Assembly: GCF_000499845.2 (NCBI RefSeq)
Contig: NC_023755.2
Coordinates: forward strand, 32,575,753-32,639,752
Length of the DNA stretch: 64,000 nucleotides
Source of the DNA: Phaseolus vulgaris
Taxonomy: Eukaryota; Streptophyta; Magnoliopsida; Fabales; Fabaceae
Direction: 5' to 3'
In this document: in pieces, positions 1-11,760 of the stretch
How positions within the stretch are numbered: the stretch's first letter is position 1
How the letters are laid out: each line of letters starts with the position of its first letter
Notes under the pieces: model-generated
What the model saw: the letters and a program-made list of their open reading frames with translations, nothing else
Databases searched by the model: none
What the model was told of the DNA's origin: nothing
Position numbers and translations under genes: made by a program

Positions 1-1904
1 GCAATCAAGGGAATGAATGAGTCATTGGATGGTTTCATAGGAGAACATGGACGGCTGTCTACTTTTGGTCTAGCTTTTAGTTTTAGTTAGATCAGCTTTA
101 GATGTGTTAGGTAATTTTATAAAAAAATTAATAAGTCACTTTTAAATCTGCTATTTTTTACTACTATGCAAATGTTAAGGACACTTGTTAAAAATAAAAA
201 GACTAATTTTTTTTAATACACATAAATTAATGAGATTTTAATTCTTTGATTGAAAAACAACAATTAGTAAAATTTTATATTTTTTGGTTGAAAATTATTA
301 TATATAGTGTGACTCTGCTTCCTATTTTAGTCCATCACTAGCTATTGATATTACTTTTTTTTCATTTTTATTTATTTATGTGGCAATATTTTAATTTTTT
401 TTTTGTATTTTAAGATTATAATTTTGGTCCTTTATAACTTTATTTATCAATTTATACGTGAATTTTATTGTGTGGTAAAAAAAATGAGAGGATAGAATAA
501 ATAAAAAAACTTCATAACTAACTATTTCATTAATATTAACATGTTTTATTATATTTTATTTCTACACACAGAAAAATTATATTTTTAAATAAATTTCATC
601 AACTATCAATTTTGAAAAAGGCGAGTCTTATTATTAGGGTTTTTTTACAAGTTTCTTTAAGAATTTAAAAATAAATAAAAATGCTCAATAAATTAAAATT
701 AACTTATACACATGTGATCTTTTTTTATATATAATTTTATGAAAAAATTATTTTGTAATTTATAATGATAATTTTAATTCATAAAAAAATATTATAGTTT
801 TTTCTTCTTGTTTTGTTTCATTCTAAGAGTGGTTACATTCTGGAAGCTCATTAGAATTTGATAAGAGACTGAGTAAAGAGTGGACTCATATAATAAACGT
901 GTTGCTCACTTCCTGTCCTCCCTCCCATAACCCCCACCAAATGTTAAAAATAATCTTTCTTTTAATTTTAGGTATTATAATATTTGTGTGGAGTGTGCAG
1001 TGTGCAGTGTATTGAATGCAAACTTTGATTGGTGATGATGGAACCAAGTTTGATGAAGATTGAAAGGAAGAGTCTAGCATATTCAAATGTGTAGGAGACA
1101 AATTCATGATATATTTATTGGCTCATGCATTAATTATAGATCAAGTTGTTGATTTTTTTAGTTGCCCTTTAACTCACCAATGTAAGATAGATCTACATAT
1201 AAAAGGTGCTTAGAAAACATTTATGAATTGTAGTGTTGATGACAGGGCCAGCATGTTAATCTATCTTCATAAAATCCCACATGTTCATAAGACAGGGAAT
1301 AGTACATTAACTTTGAAATTGGTTCAAACAAGTGATAAACAAAGAAATCTATTATTCATGTTTTGCTACATAAAATCAGAATCTATATATCTCTATAAAT
1401 GAAGAGTGTTTTTCTTTTTCCATGTTCTTCTCCTGTGGCATGGCTTTGGTAAAAGCAATGGCTTCAAGGTCTCATCAGCCATTGAAACGGCCAATAATTA
1501 ATCCATTGTACAATTCAATGGGGGTAGGGCTCTGGATTACAATAGAACACATGTGCTGAGACTCCATTTATTGAACACCACTTTCCGAGTTCAACATTTT
1601 CAATACCCTTCATTTCAATCTATTTCTGAAAATCAGTTTAAACAAATTTTACAGCTTATAAAATCTTTTTGGTATTGTATAACTTAATCATTTTGACACT
1701 TGATAAAGTATCTAATTTTAGTAATATTTCATATATTAAAATATAGACACTTTCATATTAAAATATAAACACTTGTGAGTATTAATTACTAAAATAAATA
1801 TAAAATAATCCATAATATATTTATGAATTTATACCTTTCTACATACTTTATGATCTTTATTTGAATAAGAATATTTTATTCCCAAATCTAATATTAAATT
1901 CGGG
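1..1904. other. AT-rich intergenic DNA
   Basis: I see no open frame with codon structure, no recognisable domain and no terminal repeats here. The sequence is dominated by A/T runs. Short ORFs, for example on the minus strand at 886-1107, have no recognisable content. Confidence 0.6.
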
Positions 1905-2927
1905 TTTTAGGAAAGAATGAAGATGATTGGACTAAAGAAGAATAATATAAGCTAAAAGAAGAAAGTTGGAAGGCCTCAAAACGCACAAGTACACGAGAAG
2001 TCCAAATCAGCATCAAAGCATCTTGCTCAAACGAGCTCATTCTCGCTTGAGCAATAATGCTTCAAAAGCATTGGAAAAAACAATTACGCTTTGCTTGCTC
2101 AAGCGAGCTATATCTCGCTTGAGCAAGAAAGCGCCAGAAACATTGGGCCTATGTTTTACTTAACGAGCCCATTAGTGTGACGTAAGAAGTCACCTAATCC
2201 TAGCAAATTAGGTTAAATAGGAGCACAACACTGGTGTGCCAGATTGAGAGGAAAATACCATTGAGTGAATTATAACCCAATTGAGGGAATAGGAAAGTGT
2301 GTGAAACATTAGAGGAGGCAGTCGTCATGTGTGGGTAGTTCTACCCTTTGGGATTGAGAGTAATTTGTTCAAACTCTGATGTATTGAGATGATATTTTAA
2401 ATATAATATTTTGTTCTTAATTGATTATTGATATTATTGTTTTGCTCCTAATGTATTGATCTAGAATCTTAAATCTGACTAGAAAGTATTTTTATGGTTC
2501 TGACCTAAACATTAAATTGTTATTAACATCTATTCATAAAGCTAAGTTATAAATATGCGAGGAATCGATATTTAGGTAACACCTTAATAATTTTATATGC
2601 GAGGAATCGATATAAATGATTTTTATACGACATCAATAACAATCAGAAGAGCAAAATATTATAATGCTAATAAAAATACAAAAGAGTGAGAAAGATGAAA
2701 CTCAATCCCTATTTTTCCAATTGAAGCAAAAACTCTTTGATTTGTTTTCTTGTTAATTCTTGTCATCATAACAATTCTCAAACCAACTTTAATTATTCTG
2801 TTTTTATATTTAGTGAATCTTTTATTTGAATATTCAACGGTTCCTTGTGGGTTCGATATCCGTCCTTAAGGACACATTATTACTTCTGATAATGCGATTC
2901 ACTTGCCGTAAAAAGTCATTAAGTTTT
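1905..2927 (+). repeat. Athila-like 5' LTR (decayed)
   Basis: This segment sits directly upstream of the primer binding site. Its 3' part carries the stretch GGTTCGATATCCGTCCTTA followed by CACTTGCCGTAAAAAG, and a diverged reverse-complement copy of both lies at 36.55-36.65 kb, so this is a dispersed LTR type. A TATA-like TTAAATAGG lies near 2213. The left boundary is uncertain because no clean TG terminus or target duplication can be matched. Confidence 0.6.
2023..2127 (+). repeat. Two palindromic GCTCAAGCGAG hairpins in the LTR
   Basis: Two consecutive inverted repeats: TTGCTCAAACGAG paired with CTCGCTTGAGCAA (2023-2054), and CTTGCTCAAGCGAG paired with CTCGCTTGAGCAAG (2094-2127). The same words recur, more degraded, in the reverse-strand LTR relic at 37.38-37.65 kb. 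Their role is unknown; they could form cruciform or RNA stem structures in U3. Confidence 0.7.
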
Positions 2928-2945
2928 TAGCATCGTGGTTGGGGA
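2928..2945 (+). other. Decayed tRNA-Asp-type primer binding site
   Basis: The 18 bases match the plant Athila/Tat PBS complementary to tRNA-Asp (TGGCGCCGTTGCCGGGGA) at 12 positions. Five of the six mismatches are G-to-A or C-to-T transitions. This marks the LTR/internal junction and sets the plus-strand orientation. Confidence 0.65.
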
Positions 2946-3508
2946 ACAATTTGATTTTTGAGTATAAATTCCTAAATATTGTAAATATTCTAACTGTTTT
3001 TATTTTTTTAATAGTTCTCAACTTTTGTTTATATTAGATTATTGTGTTTATATTTGTTACTGTTTATATTTTGTTTTATTTACAGATTTTTTTAATTTAT
3101 TTATTTTATTATATTACATACTTGATTTGATTCTATTTTAATTTGCAAATCTGTTTTAAATTTTGTTTATATTGCTTTAGTGTGTTTATTTTGTGTATTG
3201 TTTGTTTTTTTTATTTGCATATTTGTTTGAATTTGTTTTTATTTATTATTTTTATTTGTTTTTAAATTTTTAAGAAAAAAAAATATTTTGTTACTGCTAG
3301 TGAATCCTTGTGCTAATCTTTGAATTAGCAGTTTTATATGATATTGAGAGTTAAATTCCCAAAGACCAAATATTAATTGAATCAAAGATTGAAAGGGTAG
3401 TCAAAAGAAACAACAAGACAAAGACAAAAGAAAGACAAGGAGACACTAAAGAGTAATCCTTAACCACTTTTTATTTTCCCATTAATATTTTTTCAGGAGG
3501 AAAGCAAC

Positions 3509-4674
3509 ATGACAGAAGAACAAGCACCATCTCTTAAGAGGATACTTGGACATTATGTCATGTACCGAGGACCAAGACATTTTTCTAGTATTGTAATACC
3601 TATTACCAATAGGGCCTTGGGGATAAAATATGCTTTCCTTAGTCTCATCAGTACCCATCAATTCACAAAAATGGATCATGAGGATCCATATACACATTTG
3701 TCTACATTTTATGAATTAGTGGGAATAATGGGCTTTGAATCAGGTGATATTGAAAATGTTTATATGCGCTTGTTTCCTTTTTCATTGGTAGGAAAGGCTA
3801 AAGAATGGCTCAAATAACTTCTAAATCAGAGCCTCATTAGCTGGAAGGATGTAGAGGAAAAATTTCTGCAAGATTTTTACCAATCACTCGCTACATCAAA
3901 GCAAAGTCTGAAATTTCTATGTTCAAACAAGGAGCAGATGAATCTTTTTGTGAGACATAGAAGAGATTTAAAATTATGCTTAAAAAATAACTAAATCATG
4001 GGTTTGAAGATATTGTTCAACTGGACATATTTCTTAATGGTCTCAGATCTGACACTAAGATGCTCCTAGATGTTGCAGTTGGCGGCACAATGATGGCTCT
4101 TGATGTAGAACAAGCGACAAGGACTATTGATGCATTGTCATCAACTGATTATCAAGCCCAACATGATAGACAAGGTATTCAGAAGAAAAGGTTGTTAGAA
4201 AATGCACTCTTGTGTCAAAATAAAATTCTAACACAGCAAATTGAGCAACTAACCACACAAATGGCTAAATTGCCCCAACAATTACATGTTGTTCATTCAT
4301 CTCAAAGCCAGAGTCATCCAATAAGGTGTGATTTTTGTGGAGGTGATCATCCTAATGGTCATTGTTCTTATCAGAACAATTCACCTGAAGCTAAGGTAAA
4401 TTACATGGGTAATCAGGGAAGGGAAGGTGGTTTCTTCAATAATCAAGGTCCTTTCCAACAACAACAACAACCCCTATATCCTTCAGATACTGCAGGGTTG
4501 AATAAACTTGAAGATACCGTGGAAAAATTCATAAAAGTCATTATGGCCAGTCAAAAGAATAATATGGCAACAATCAAGAATATAGAAATTCAGATGGGAC
4601 AGATGACCAAACAAATAGCAGAAAGACAAAGTGGTCAGTTTTCAGTCAACGCCCAAACCAACCCAAAAGAGTAG
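3509..4674 (+). pseudogene. Retrotransposon gag remnant
   Basis: The first open segment (3509-3817) reads as an Athila-type Gag N-terminus, with FSSIVIPI and a later GKAKEWLK motif before a TAA stop. Readable Gag sequence continues after the stop (ISWKDVEEKF, then FYQSLATSKQS), but frameshifts follow. The open frame resumes at 4060-4674 with a Gln-rich region and a zinc knuckle, CDFCGGDHPNGHC (C-x2-C-x3-H-x4-C, near residue 93 of that segment). It would encode the nucleocapsid of virus-like particles in an active element. It is broken by at least one stop and frameshifts. Confidence 0.8.
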
Positions 4675-4725
4675 TGTTCCTCTGAAAGTGGTAGAGTAGC
4701 AGGAGAAAGGGATGGTAATAACCTA

Positions 4726-5520
4726 GTGGCTAAAAAAGAAAAAAAAATGAGACTGATGGGAAGAGATCTGAGAAAGAGAGAGAAAAGAAAAGAAGTGAGG
4801 AAGAAAAAAATGAAAACAAGGAGAGAGGTATTTTTGAAAAAGATTTATCATATCCTCATGCTCCTTAAAAAAAAGGATAATTTTGTTTTTGACAATTCGC
4901 TCCCTAGAAATTATTTTGTAGGAAATCTGAAGCACGATTCAACATATGAGAGATTTCTGAAGAATAGGAGCTATATTGAAGAGAGAAATAGAGAGTTGGA
5001 GGCTACGGACAGTCTCATGAATAAAAAAGGCTTGCCTAAAAAATTCAAGGACCCAGGAAGTTTTAATCTTCCTGTGTCTATAGGTGTTTTATCTGTGGAC
5101 AATGCCTTACTGGATTTAGGGACGAGCATCAATTTAATGCCTTTGGAAATGCTAAGGAAGATAGGCGATTTGGATGTTCAACCCACCAAGATGCAACTAC
5201 GGTTGGCAGACAGATCCATCAAATATCTTTATGGTGTGGTTGAAGATGTTCTTGTGAATGTGCAAAAGTTCATATTCCCTATGGATTTTGTTATAATGGA
5301 CATGAAAGAAGATGAGGAGGTTCCCTTGATACTTGGCAGACCCTTTATGAAGACTGCTAGAATCATAGTGGATGTTGACAAAGGAGAACTTTAACTTAAA
5401 GCTCAAGATGAGGAGGTAACTTTTAATCTTTTTTATGGTCTAAAAAATTTTAATGCAGGGAAAGAATTTGTACAAAAGGATGTAACAAAGGGAGTTGTCC
5501 ACCTTCAAAAAAACATTCGT
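4726..5520 (+). pseudogene. Retroviral-type aspartic protease remnant
   Basis: An open frame encodes a lysine/arginine-rich linker and then a retropepsin-like domain. The active-site motif LDLGTSINLMPLEM lies near residues 127-140 (D-x-G-T-S variant), and the later flap/C-terminal motif PLILGRPFMKTA lies near residues 200-211. A TAA at 5392-5394 interrupts the frame, after which readable sequence (LKAQDEEVTFNLF) continues to about 5500. In full-length relatives reverse transcriptase follows at this point; here there is only post-integrase sequence, so the catalytic half of pol has been deleted. Confidence 0.8.
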
Positions 5521-5575
5521 CAAGCTAGATGACGTTAAACGAGCGCTTACTAGGAGACAACCTAGTCCACATTTT

Positions 5576-5917
5576 AATTTTTTGTTGTTTTGTTATCTTT
5601 GTTTTGATTTTACCTTTCAAAAATTTGGTATTAAAAGAATTTAGAGTCTATTCTTTATTGTTCTATCATCGCACCGTTATAGAATCACTCATAAATCTAT
5701 AGTCTCACACACCTAATAAAAATATTAATAAATTAAACTTTCTTAATTATAAATAAATAGTTCAATGTCTATGCACTAGCGACATTTTTTATATTATTAA
5801 TCAATTAAACAATTTTGTTAACATGATTCTTAAGATAACTATTACTAAAATTAAGAATTTTGTTGGATATTGATTTATAATTAAACAATAATATAAAACT
5901 GTTTCACACTATTTATT

Positions 5918-5960
<43 letters not shown>

Positions 5961-7440
5961 TGACAATATTGGTAATAATTGTTAGTGTCAAAAAGTTTTA
6001 TCATGATTTTTTTTTTATTTAGCATCAGCAATATTGTAAAACAGATTGAATAAATTAATCTTTAAATTGTTAGAATTTTTAATACAAAACATTCATAAAT
6101 TATTTTTGCAACTTAGAAAACTATAAAATTGATATGAAGATAGATCATTAGTATATGAGAAGTTTTTTAAGATATAAACTGACTATGCAAAATATTTGTA
6201 TATTACCATCTAATTACAATTCATCATGTTTGTTGATTTTTATAATTAATTTAAAAGTTACAGTGAAGTATTTTTTTTAAAAGTAAAAATAATCATAGAA
6301 AAATATAACTTTCTTATTTAGCATACATTTAGTCAGTCTTAAAACACCATTCATTGATGACTTTACCAGTTTTTATGCTTTTATTATACATTCTACCTTA
6401 AATACTCCATAGACATAATCGAAATTTGATTCCACATTTTCTAGAATGGCCTAGAATCTAACAACTAATAGCGTGGCCCAACACGTAACTGGGAAGTTGT
6501 TAAGTTCTGATCCAACATGTATTTACAAGCATGGGCTTCTTGTCGAACCACTTACTAAAACAGTGTTCACGTTGTGCAGACGTGCAACTGAAAGCTAACT
6601 TCATTAGCCTCCAGTTAACATAGAAAAAAGCACGTTTGGTTAGTAATACTGTTGGGAACTCTGCTCACCTCAATAACAATTTGGCAAATTCTCTCTTCAC
6701 ATCCATACATTTTTCTTCTACTTTTATATTTTTTTTTAATTCCAACAATCCTATTAGGTATTGTATTATGGAGAATCTGATGTATTTTTCTTCATCTTTA
6801 TTATTTGTGGTGGTTGGTGGTGACTATCGTTAATGTTGGTGATTGAGGTAAGTTTTATTGTATTTTTATTAGTGGTGGATGTGTTTTTATTTTTTTTATT
6901 TTTATTTTTTAAAATCACAAAATTAGAGAATGCTGAATACAATGAACTTTATTGCAATAACTATCACACATATACTTTGATGGAACTATTCTATCAAACT
7001 TTGTGATTGAAAAAAAAATGAAAATGTTAAAACTGAAAGATATTAAAATGTGAGGAGACTAAATAAAAAAGATGATGTTACATTTTTCATTTAGAGTTAT
7101 CTAAAATTTTTAGAATGATTCAAATGGGAGAATTTTCAGTACCAATTGATATTTTTGTCCCCAACGGGTTTTGGGCCTATTTTGGAATTCTATTTTAGCA
7201 TGCATTAGATTTTGCTATTGGAACCCCCCTCGTTAAATTTACTAATTTCAAACAATATGTAGATTAAAAGAGTAACCACTTACTAAAATTCCAAAAAAGA
7301 TTGATTAGTTGTGAAAATGATTAAAATTAAATTTAAAAATATATGGAAGTTAATATGAAGTTGGAATGGTTTGAGAGAGGAGAGGTGAGGGTGTGGATCT
7401 ATAGCTTACAAACCATTGGTTGCTTTCTCATCCAAAAACC
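5576..7440. other. AT-rich intergenic DNA with AT microsatellite
   Basis: No gene is recognisable. An (AT)n tract lies at about 5922-5958. The last ~250 bases form the upstream region of the PSB27 gene. Confidence 0.6.
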
Positions 7441-7449
7441 AAAACCAAA

Positions 7450-7473
7450 GATAAGAGGATAAGGCCACGTGGC
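7450..7473 (+). promoter_or_regulatory. Light-response module: two I-boxes and a G-box
   Basis: Two GATAAG I-boxes (7450-7455 and 7458-7463) directly abut a palindromic G-box GCCACGTGGC (7464-7473, core CACGTG 7466-7471), about 90 bases before the PSB27 start codon. I-box plus G-box is the classic composite light-responsive unit of nuclear photosynthesis genes, bound by MYB-like and bZIP/bHLH (HY5, PIF) factors. The match is seen; function here is inferred. Confidence 0.7.
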
Positions 7474-7559
7474 AAAAACCCACTACCTCTTCTTCCTTCT
7501 CACAACCACAACACTAAAACTCTCACCTTTCGCTCACTCTTTCACCTTTCTCCAACGCC

Positions 7560-8072
7560 ATGGCTTCCCCAACACTGTTAACCCCAACCTCCACCCCCAA
7601 ATCACTCGCCCCTATCAAGCCCAAACCAACAACCGTCGTCTCCGCCACCCTCACCCCAACCACCGGCACCACCCAGCCACGCCGCCGCGAATTCTTGTCC
7701 CTGACCGCCTCCCTGGTCTCCTCCGTGGTTCCCCTGGCCCCGGCAGTGGCTTCCTCGGACGATGAGTACGTGAAGGAGACAGAGGACGTGATAAACAAGG
7801 TGAGGACGACAATCACCTTGGAGAAGAACGACCCGAACGTGGAGACGGCGGTGGCAGATTTGCGAGAAAGTTCAAACTCGTGGGTGGCGAAGTACCGGAG
7901 GGAGAAAGCGCTTCTGGGAAGGGCTTCGTTCAGGGACATGTACTCTGCCCTGAATGCTGTCTCCGGACACTACATTAGCTTCGGCCCAACCGCTCCCATT
8001 CCCGCCAAACGAAGAACCAGGATCTTGGAGGAGGTGGACACCGCCGAGAAAGCGCTTCTCAGAGGAAGATGA
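7560..8072 (+). CDS. PSB27: Photosystem II assembly/repair protein Psb27, chloroplast precursor
   Basis: Intronless, 170 residues, close to the usual plant length. Psb27 is a thylakoid-lumen protein that binds CP43 in assembling or repairing photosystem II before the manganese cluster matures. The N-terminal ~40 residues are Ser/Thr/Pro-rich like a stromal transit peptide. A twin-arginine segment follows (RRR at 41-43), then a hydrophobic stretch and an AVA site (62-64), which is a Tat-type bipartite lumen-targeting signal. The mature part starts near SSDDEYV. Family hallmarks include SSNSWVAKYRREKALLG, ALNAVSGHY and FGPTAPIPAKRRTRILEE, which I recognise from Arabidopsis PSB27-H1. The start is the first ATG in frame (context GCCATGG). 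A G-box/I-box unit lies upstream, suiting a light-induced gene. Confidence 0.95.
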   Translation: MASPTLLTPTSTPKSLAPIKPKPTTVVSATLTPTTGTTQPRRREFLSLTASLVSSVVPLAPAVASSDDEYVKETEDVINKVRTTITLEKNDPNVETAVADLRESSNSWVAKYRREKALLGRASFRDMYSALNAVSGHYISFGPTAPIPAKRRTRILEEVDTAEKALLRGR

Positions 8073-10455
8073 GTAATGCAAACAACATTTCCTTAATTGC
8101 TTCCTTTACTTTTTGTAACATCATTATTCTATTCAAAACTCGAACCACGGCATGTATGTATGTATGTATCTATGCAGTCATATCATAGAGTCAAAGTAAA
8201 GAATGGAGCCATTTTCCTATTATGACATCATGATGCCATTATTATTACTATAATCCAACCAATCACAATTATTATGCTCTCTAATTCTCTTTTATCTATC
8301 TCACTCTCTCTTCCTCACTTCTCATTTTTTATATCAGATTACGTTCTATGGTGTTCTTACATGCAGAGACATTTTTTATTTTTGTCCAAACTAGTATCAA
8401 CCAAACTATATATCATCTATAATACCTATAGTTTTTGTCATTTATTTATTTTTTCATATTGTTTAATTATTCATTTAAGTTTTTTAACTCATTACTCATC
8501 ACTTCTTATGTTTGTTATTCCATACTATATATTGCTTTAATTTCTCTCTTAATTTATATTTAGTTATTTTAGTCTCTGAAATTTTGGGATTTAAGGACTA
8601 AAGTTAATTTAAGGACTAAAGTTAATTTAGAACTATAGTTTCTACTTCCTAAGTATACTAATTAGAACCTTATAAAATAACAAGCTGTAGGTCTGATAAA
8701 ATATGGTTTAGATAGATTTTACTTTAAAATAATCAGTTGTTTTTTAAGATTAGTTTTTATATTTCGCATCAATCAATTATATAATACTAAAAATAACATT
8801 TTTTAAAACTATAATAACCAAAAGATAAAGATTATGACCAAATAAATAATTTAGCATTCTCATAAATTGAATTTGGGGTGTATGTGATCTTTAAAGATGG
8901 GGTCACATGTTCTACAAAATGTTAAGTTAATTAGGTGTATTGTTTTTTGGCTAATGCAAGTTAAGGTTTTTTAACTCAATAAGTTATTTTTAATTTAACA
9001 TTTTTTAGATTATTTATCCATTAATTTAGATTTATTTGTCGGCTGATATTTATGAAGGTTTTCTCTATTAATATTGCTAAAATTACTTTTTATAGTAAAT
9101 GTGAGATGGATTTTTCCAATTAAAATTTATTAATGTTTGTAAAAATTATCTTTTGAAACACACTACTAGTATTACTTGGTGGTAACTTCTATATTTATTT
9201 ATAATTGAAATACACTACTAAAAATTTAAATTTGATAAATCTAAACTAAACCCTAAACACAAATATTTAAAAAGTAAAATAATTTAGAATGAAATTGATT
9301 AATTTTTTTAGAACTTTGACAGTTTGTTAAGTTTCTGTCAACTTTCTAATGGTCTATAACAGTTATGTTTTTATGTTTCGATAAAAAAAAATTAACTAAA
9401 TAGTTTATTTGTATCTTAGTTATTATCTACATACAATATTCACTATAGACGATTGAACGTGTACAACATGTATTCACTATAGATAATTTAATAAGAATAG
9501 TTGATTGCATAACAAAATTAAAAATTTAAATTGAATATCTTATTTGTTCTTTGAATTATATGTTTTATTTGTTATTAAAAAGATATAAAAGTGGTTAGTG
9601 AAAGTTTCATTATACATTAGATCCTTTGAATGTGTATAGTTTTATTTATGCTAAACAATATGATGAACGTGTTGAATGAGTAATAGAATTTTTATTATAA
9701 CAGTTAAATGTAATCTTCTAAGTACATATATCTACTAAAAGCACATTCAATCAAAGAGATATTATATCAAAAAATGATTTCAATATGCGTATTTTGTAGA
9801 ATGTCTCTATTTGACCTTGTTTTTTTTTATATATATCTAAAATCTATCTTTTCCTAAACAGATTTGTTCAAATTAAATCTTGCAAATATATTTTTAATAT
9901 ATTGTGAATATCTCTAAATACTTTTTAAATAGAAACAATTTGAATAATTCAAAATTTCAAAGACTTTGTTTTTAACATCACATATTATTCTAATGCGTTG
10001 ATCTCTCGTTACACTTATTTTTGTTCATGCCTTAATTTTTACTTTATTCTTCTCATTAGATAATTTGTTAGACAGTGTAACTAGACGATTTGATTATACG
10101 GTCTATTAGACAATAAACAATCTATCTTTATCTACTCTGAAAAAGAATTCATGTTTCATTCAACCCTCTTTTGAAGTCAGTTGTACCTGCAAAATTGAAT
10201 GCCTTTTAAGTTTTCTAAAAATTTAAAATTCTCTTTTCCAACATAATGTAAGGGAAATTTTTGTAAGATTAATAAAGAACATAGATTAAAATGAAGTTAG
10301 TATAAGTATAATTTGACCTATATTTTGTATTGCAAGTCTGTTCTTGGAGGTTTTGGTTTGTAAAGAATGGTGTGACCAATCTTTTGAGGAGAAACTAAAC
10401 TTTTTACAGGCTGAAGGTCCAACATAGGCTTGCTTAGTTAACTTGGGTTGAGGAT
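8073..10455. other. PSB27 3' flank and AT-rich intergenic DNA
   Basis: The first ~150 bases are probably the PSB27 3' UTR (ATGT repeats near 8155). The phrase TTAAGGACTAAAGTTAATTT is repeated head to tail at about 8592-8628. No further gene or terminal repeats are seen. Confidence 0.55.
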
Positions 10456-11262
10456 AGGGGTGGTAATGCGGGCTAGCCCGTCCCGCACAAGGCTCATCCT
10501 CCGTTTGGCCCGCAAAATACGTGTCGGGATGGCTTGCCCAGGGCAAGGAGTGTAGACTCATTTCACTAGCTCGTACCGCATAAGGGGTAACCCACGAGCT
10601 AGCCTGCATAAGATTTTATTTTTTCAAAAATTAAAATTTCATTAATTATAAAAAAAAATATTTCTACTACTGAAAAATTAAAATTTTATTCGTGTTTCAA
10701 TTCATTCAATTAAGATAAAAATATAAATTCAAGTATGAGGGTTGTTAGAAGGCTTGATTAAAAATAATTAAAGTTTTGCTTCGCATCTATTTTTTTCTAT
10801 ATATGTATGTAAATATATAAGAGTAACTTATCAAAGTTTTGCTACAAAATATTTTAATGAAGATGACTAACATTTTAACTATCCTATTGAAATCTCTTCT
10901 TTATATTATTTTTTTATTAACAAATTTTAAATATAAGATTTTATTTAAAAACTAAATCCATTATCACTCCTAATACTAACTCCTTTAGATTATTAAAATA
11001 AAACTTTCATTTTTTTTAGTACATTAAATTCAATTTTTCTAAAATAAAATAAAAATAAAGGTCACACTGCAATAATGGTTCAATGAAGTATGATTTCTTT
11101 TTTTACAAAAAAAAAATAATTACTTTTTTTATTTATGCAGGCTAGCGGGTCAATCTGTCACGCCCCGCTATTGGTCCGCGCGGGCTGCAAATTATGTGAA
11201 GCGAATCAAAGCGGGTCAGCAGACTAAATTAATGAGCTGGCCCACACTTTTTGATAGTTGGT
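10456..11262. mobile_element. Decayed hAT-like GC-rich repeat
   Basis: A GC-rich left block begins AGGGGTGGTAATGCGGGC (about 10456), in the style of plant hAT-type non-autonomous ends. A right block at about 11140-11260 (GCAGGCTAGCGGGTC, GCCCCGC) contains sequence inverted relative to the left, for example GCTAGCCTGCATAA at 10600 against its complement at 11137. The interior is AT-rich and non-coding. The right terminal motif and target duplication are not found, so boundaries and family are tentative. Confidence 0.45.
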
Positions 11263-11438
11263 TGCGTCATAGCTGAGAAGTTCTGCTATCCAAACCCCAA
11301 AAAAATAAAATAAAAAAACTAAAACAGTTAGTTCTTAGTTAAAAGAGAAGTAAAATATTTATGTATATAAGTGATAAAGATATCAATTAATCATTTAAGT
11401 AAGACATTAATAATCATTCACTACAAGAAAATGATTGA

Positions 11439-11760
11439 ATGGTAACTAATTTAGAAACTAAAAAAAAATAGTTTCTATAGTAACTAATTTAGATACCATT
11501 TTATAAACTAAAAATTATTGGTTACTAAAATGGTATCTATTATTAATAAAAATTATAATATAATTAGATACTATATTTTTGGTAGCTAATAATAAAAAAA
11601 AAATTATAGAAACCAATTTTTTAGTCTCTTGTTAAAATGTAACTGAAAACCATTTTTTTTTGTCACTTTTAATCTATTTTAGAAACTAATTTTTGTCTCT
11701 AAAAATAATAAAATTAGAAACTAATTTTGTAGTTTCTAATTATTTTCTAATTATTATATA
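11439..11760. repeat. 5' subterminal repeats of the CACTA element
   Basis: Multiple direct and inverted copies of AACTAATTTAGA / TAGTTTCTA / GGTATCTA occur just inside the left end. They resemble short motifs bound by the element transposase in En/Spm. The matching 3' array is at 15535-15735. Confidence 0.6.

Larger units (their letters stand above)
1905..5575 (+). mobile_element. Decayed Athila-like Ty3/gypsy element, gag-protease only
   Basis: Order seen: LTR-like segment, decayed primer binding site (2928-2945), T-rich leader, gag remnant with CCHC knuckle, aspartic protease, then the motif AAGCTAGATGACGTTAAACG and GGAGACAACC at about 5522-5565. In Athila-type elements such a motif follows the integrase ORF. 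Reverse transcriptase, RNase H and integrase are absent, so the protease runs almost directly into post-pol sequence. No 3' LTR is recognisable downstream. The gag frame has stops and frameshifts, so the copy is dead. Outer limits are approximate; the left edge is only the point where LTR-like sequence starts. Family assignment rests on gag/protease motifs and the PBS class. Confidence 0.75.

Noticed and set aside
2847..2876. GGTTCGA tRNA B-box-like word
   Set aside because: Sits in an LTR; no A-box or cloverleaf can be formed. The similar word near 20183 is in the minisatellite.
8274..8540. 88-codon hydrophobic open frame downstream of PSB27
   Set aside because: T-rich intergenic composition yields Phe/Leu/Ser-rich translation; no start context or homology seen.
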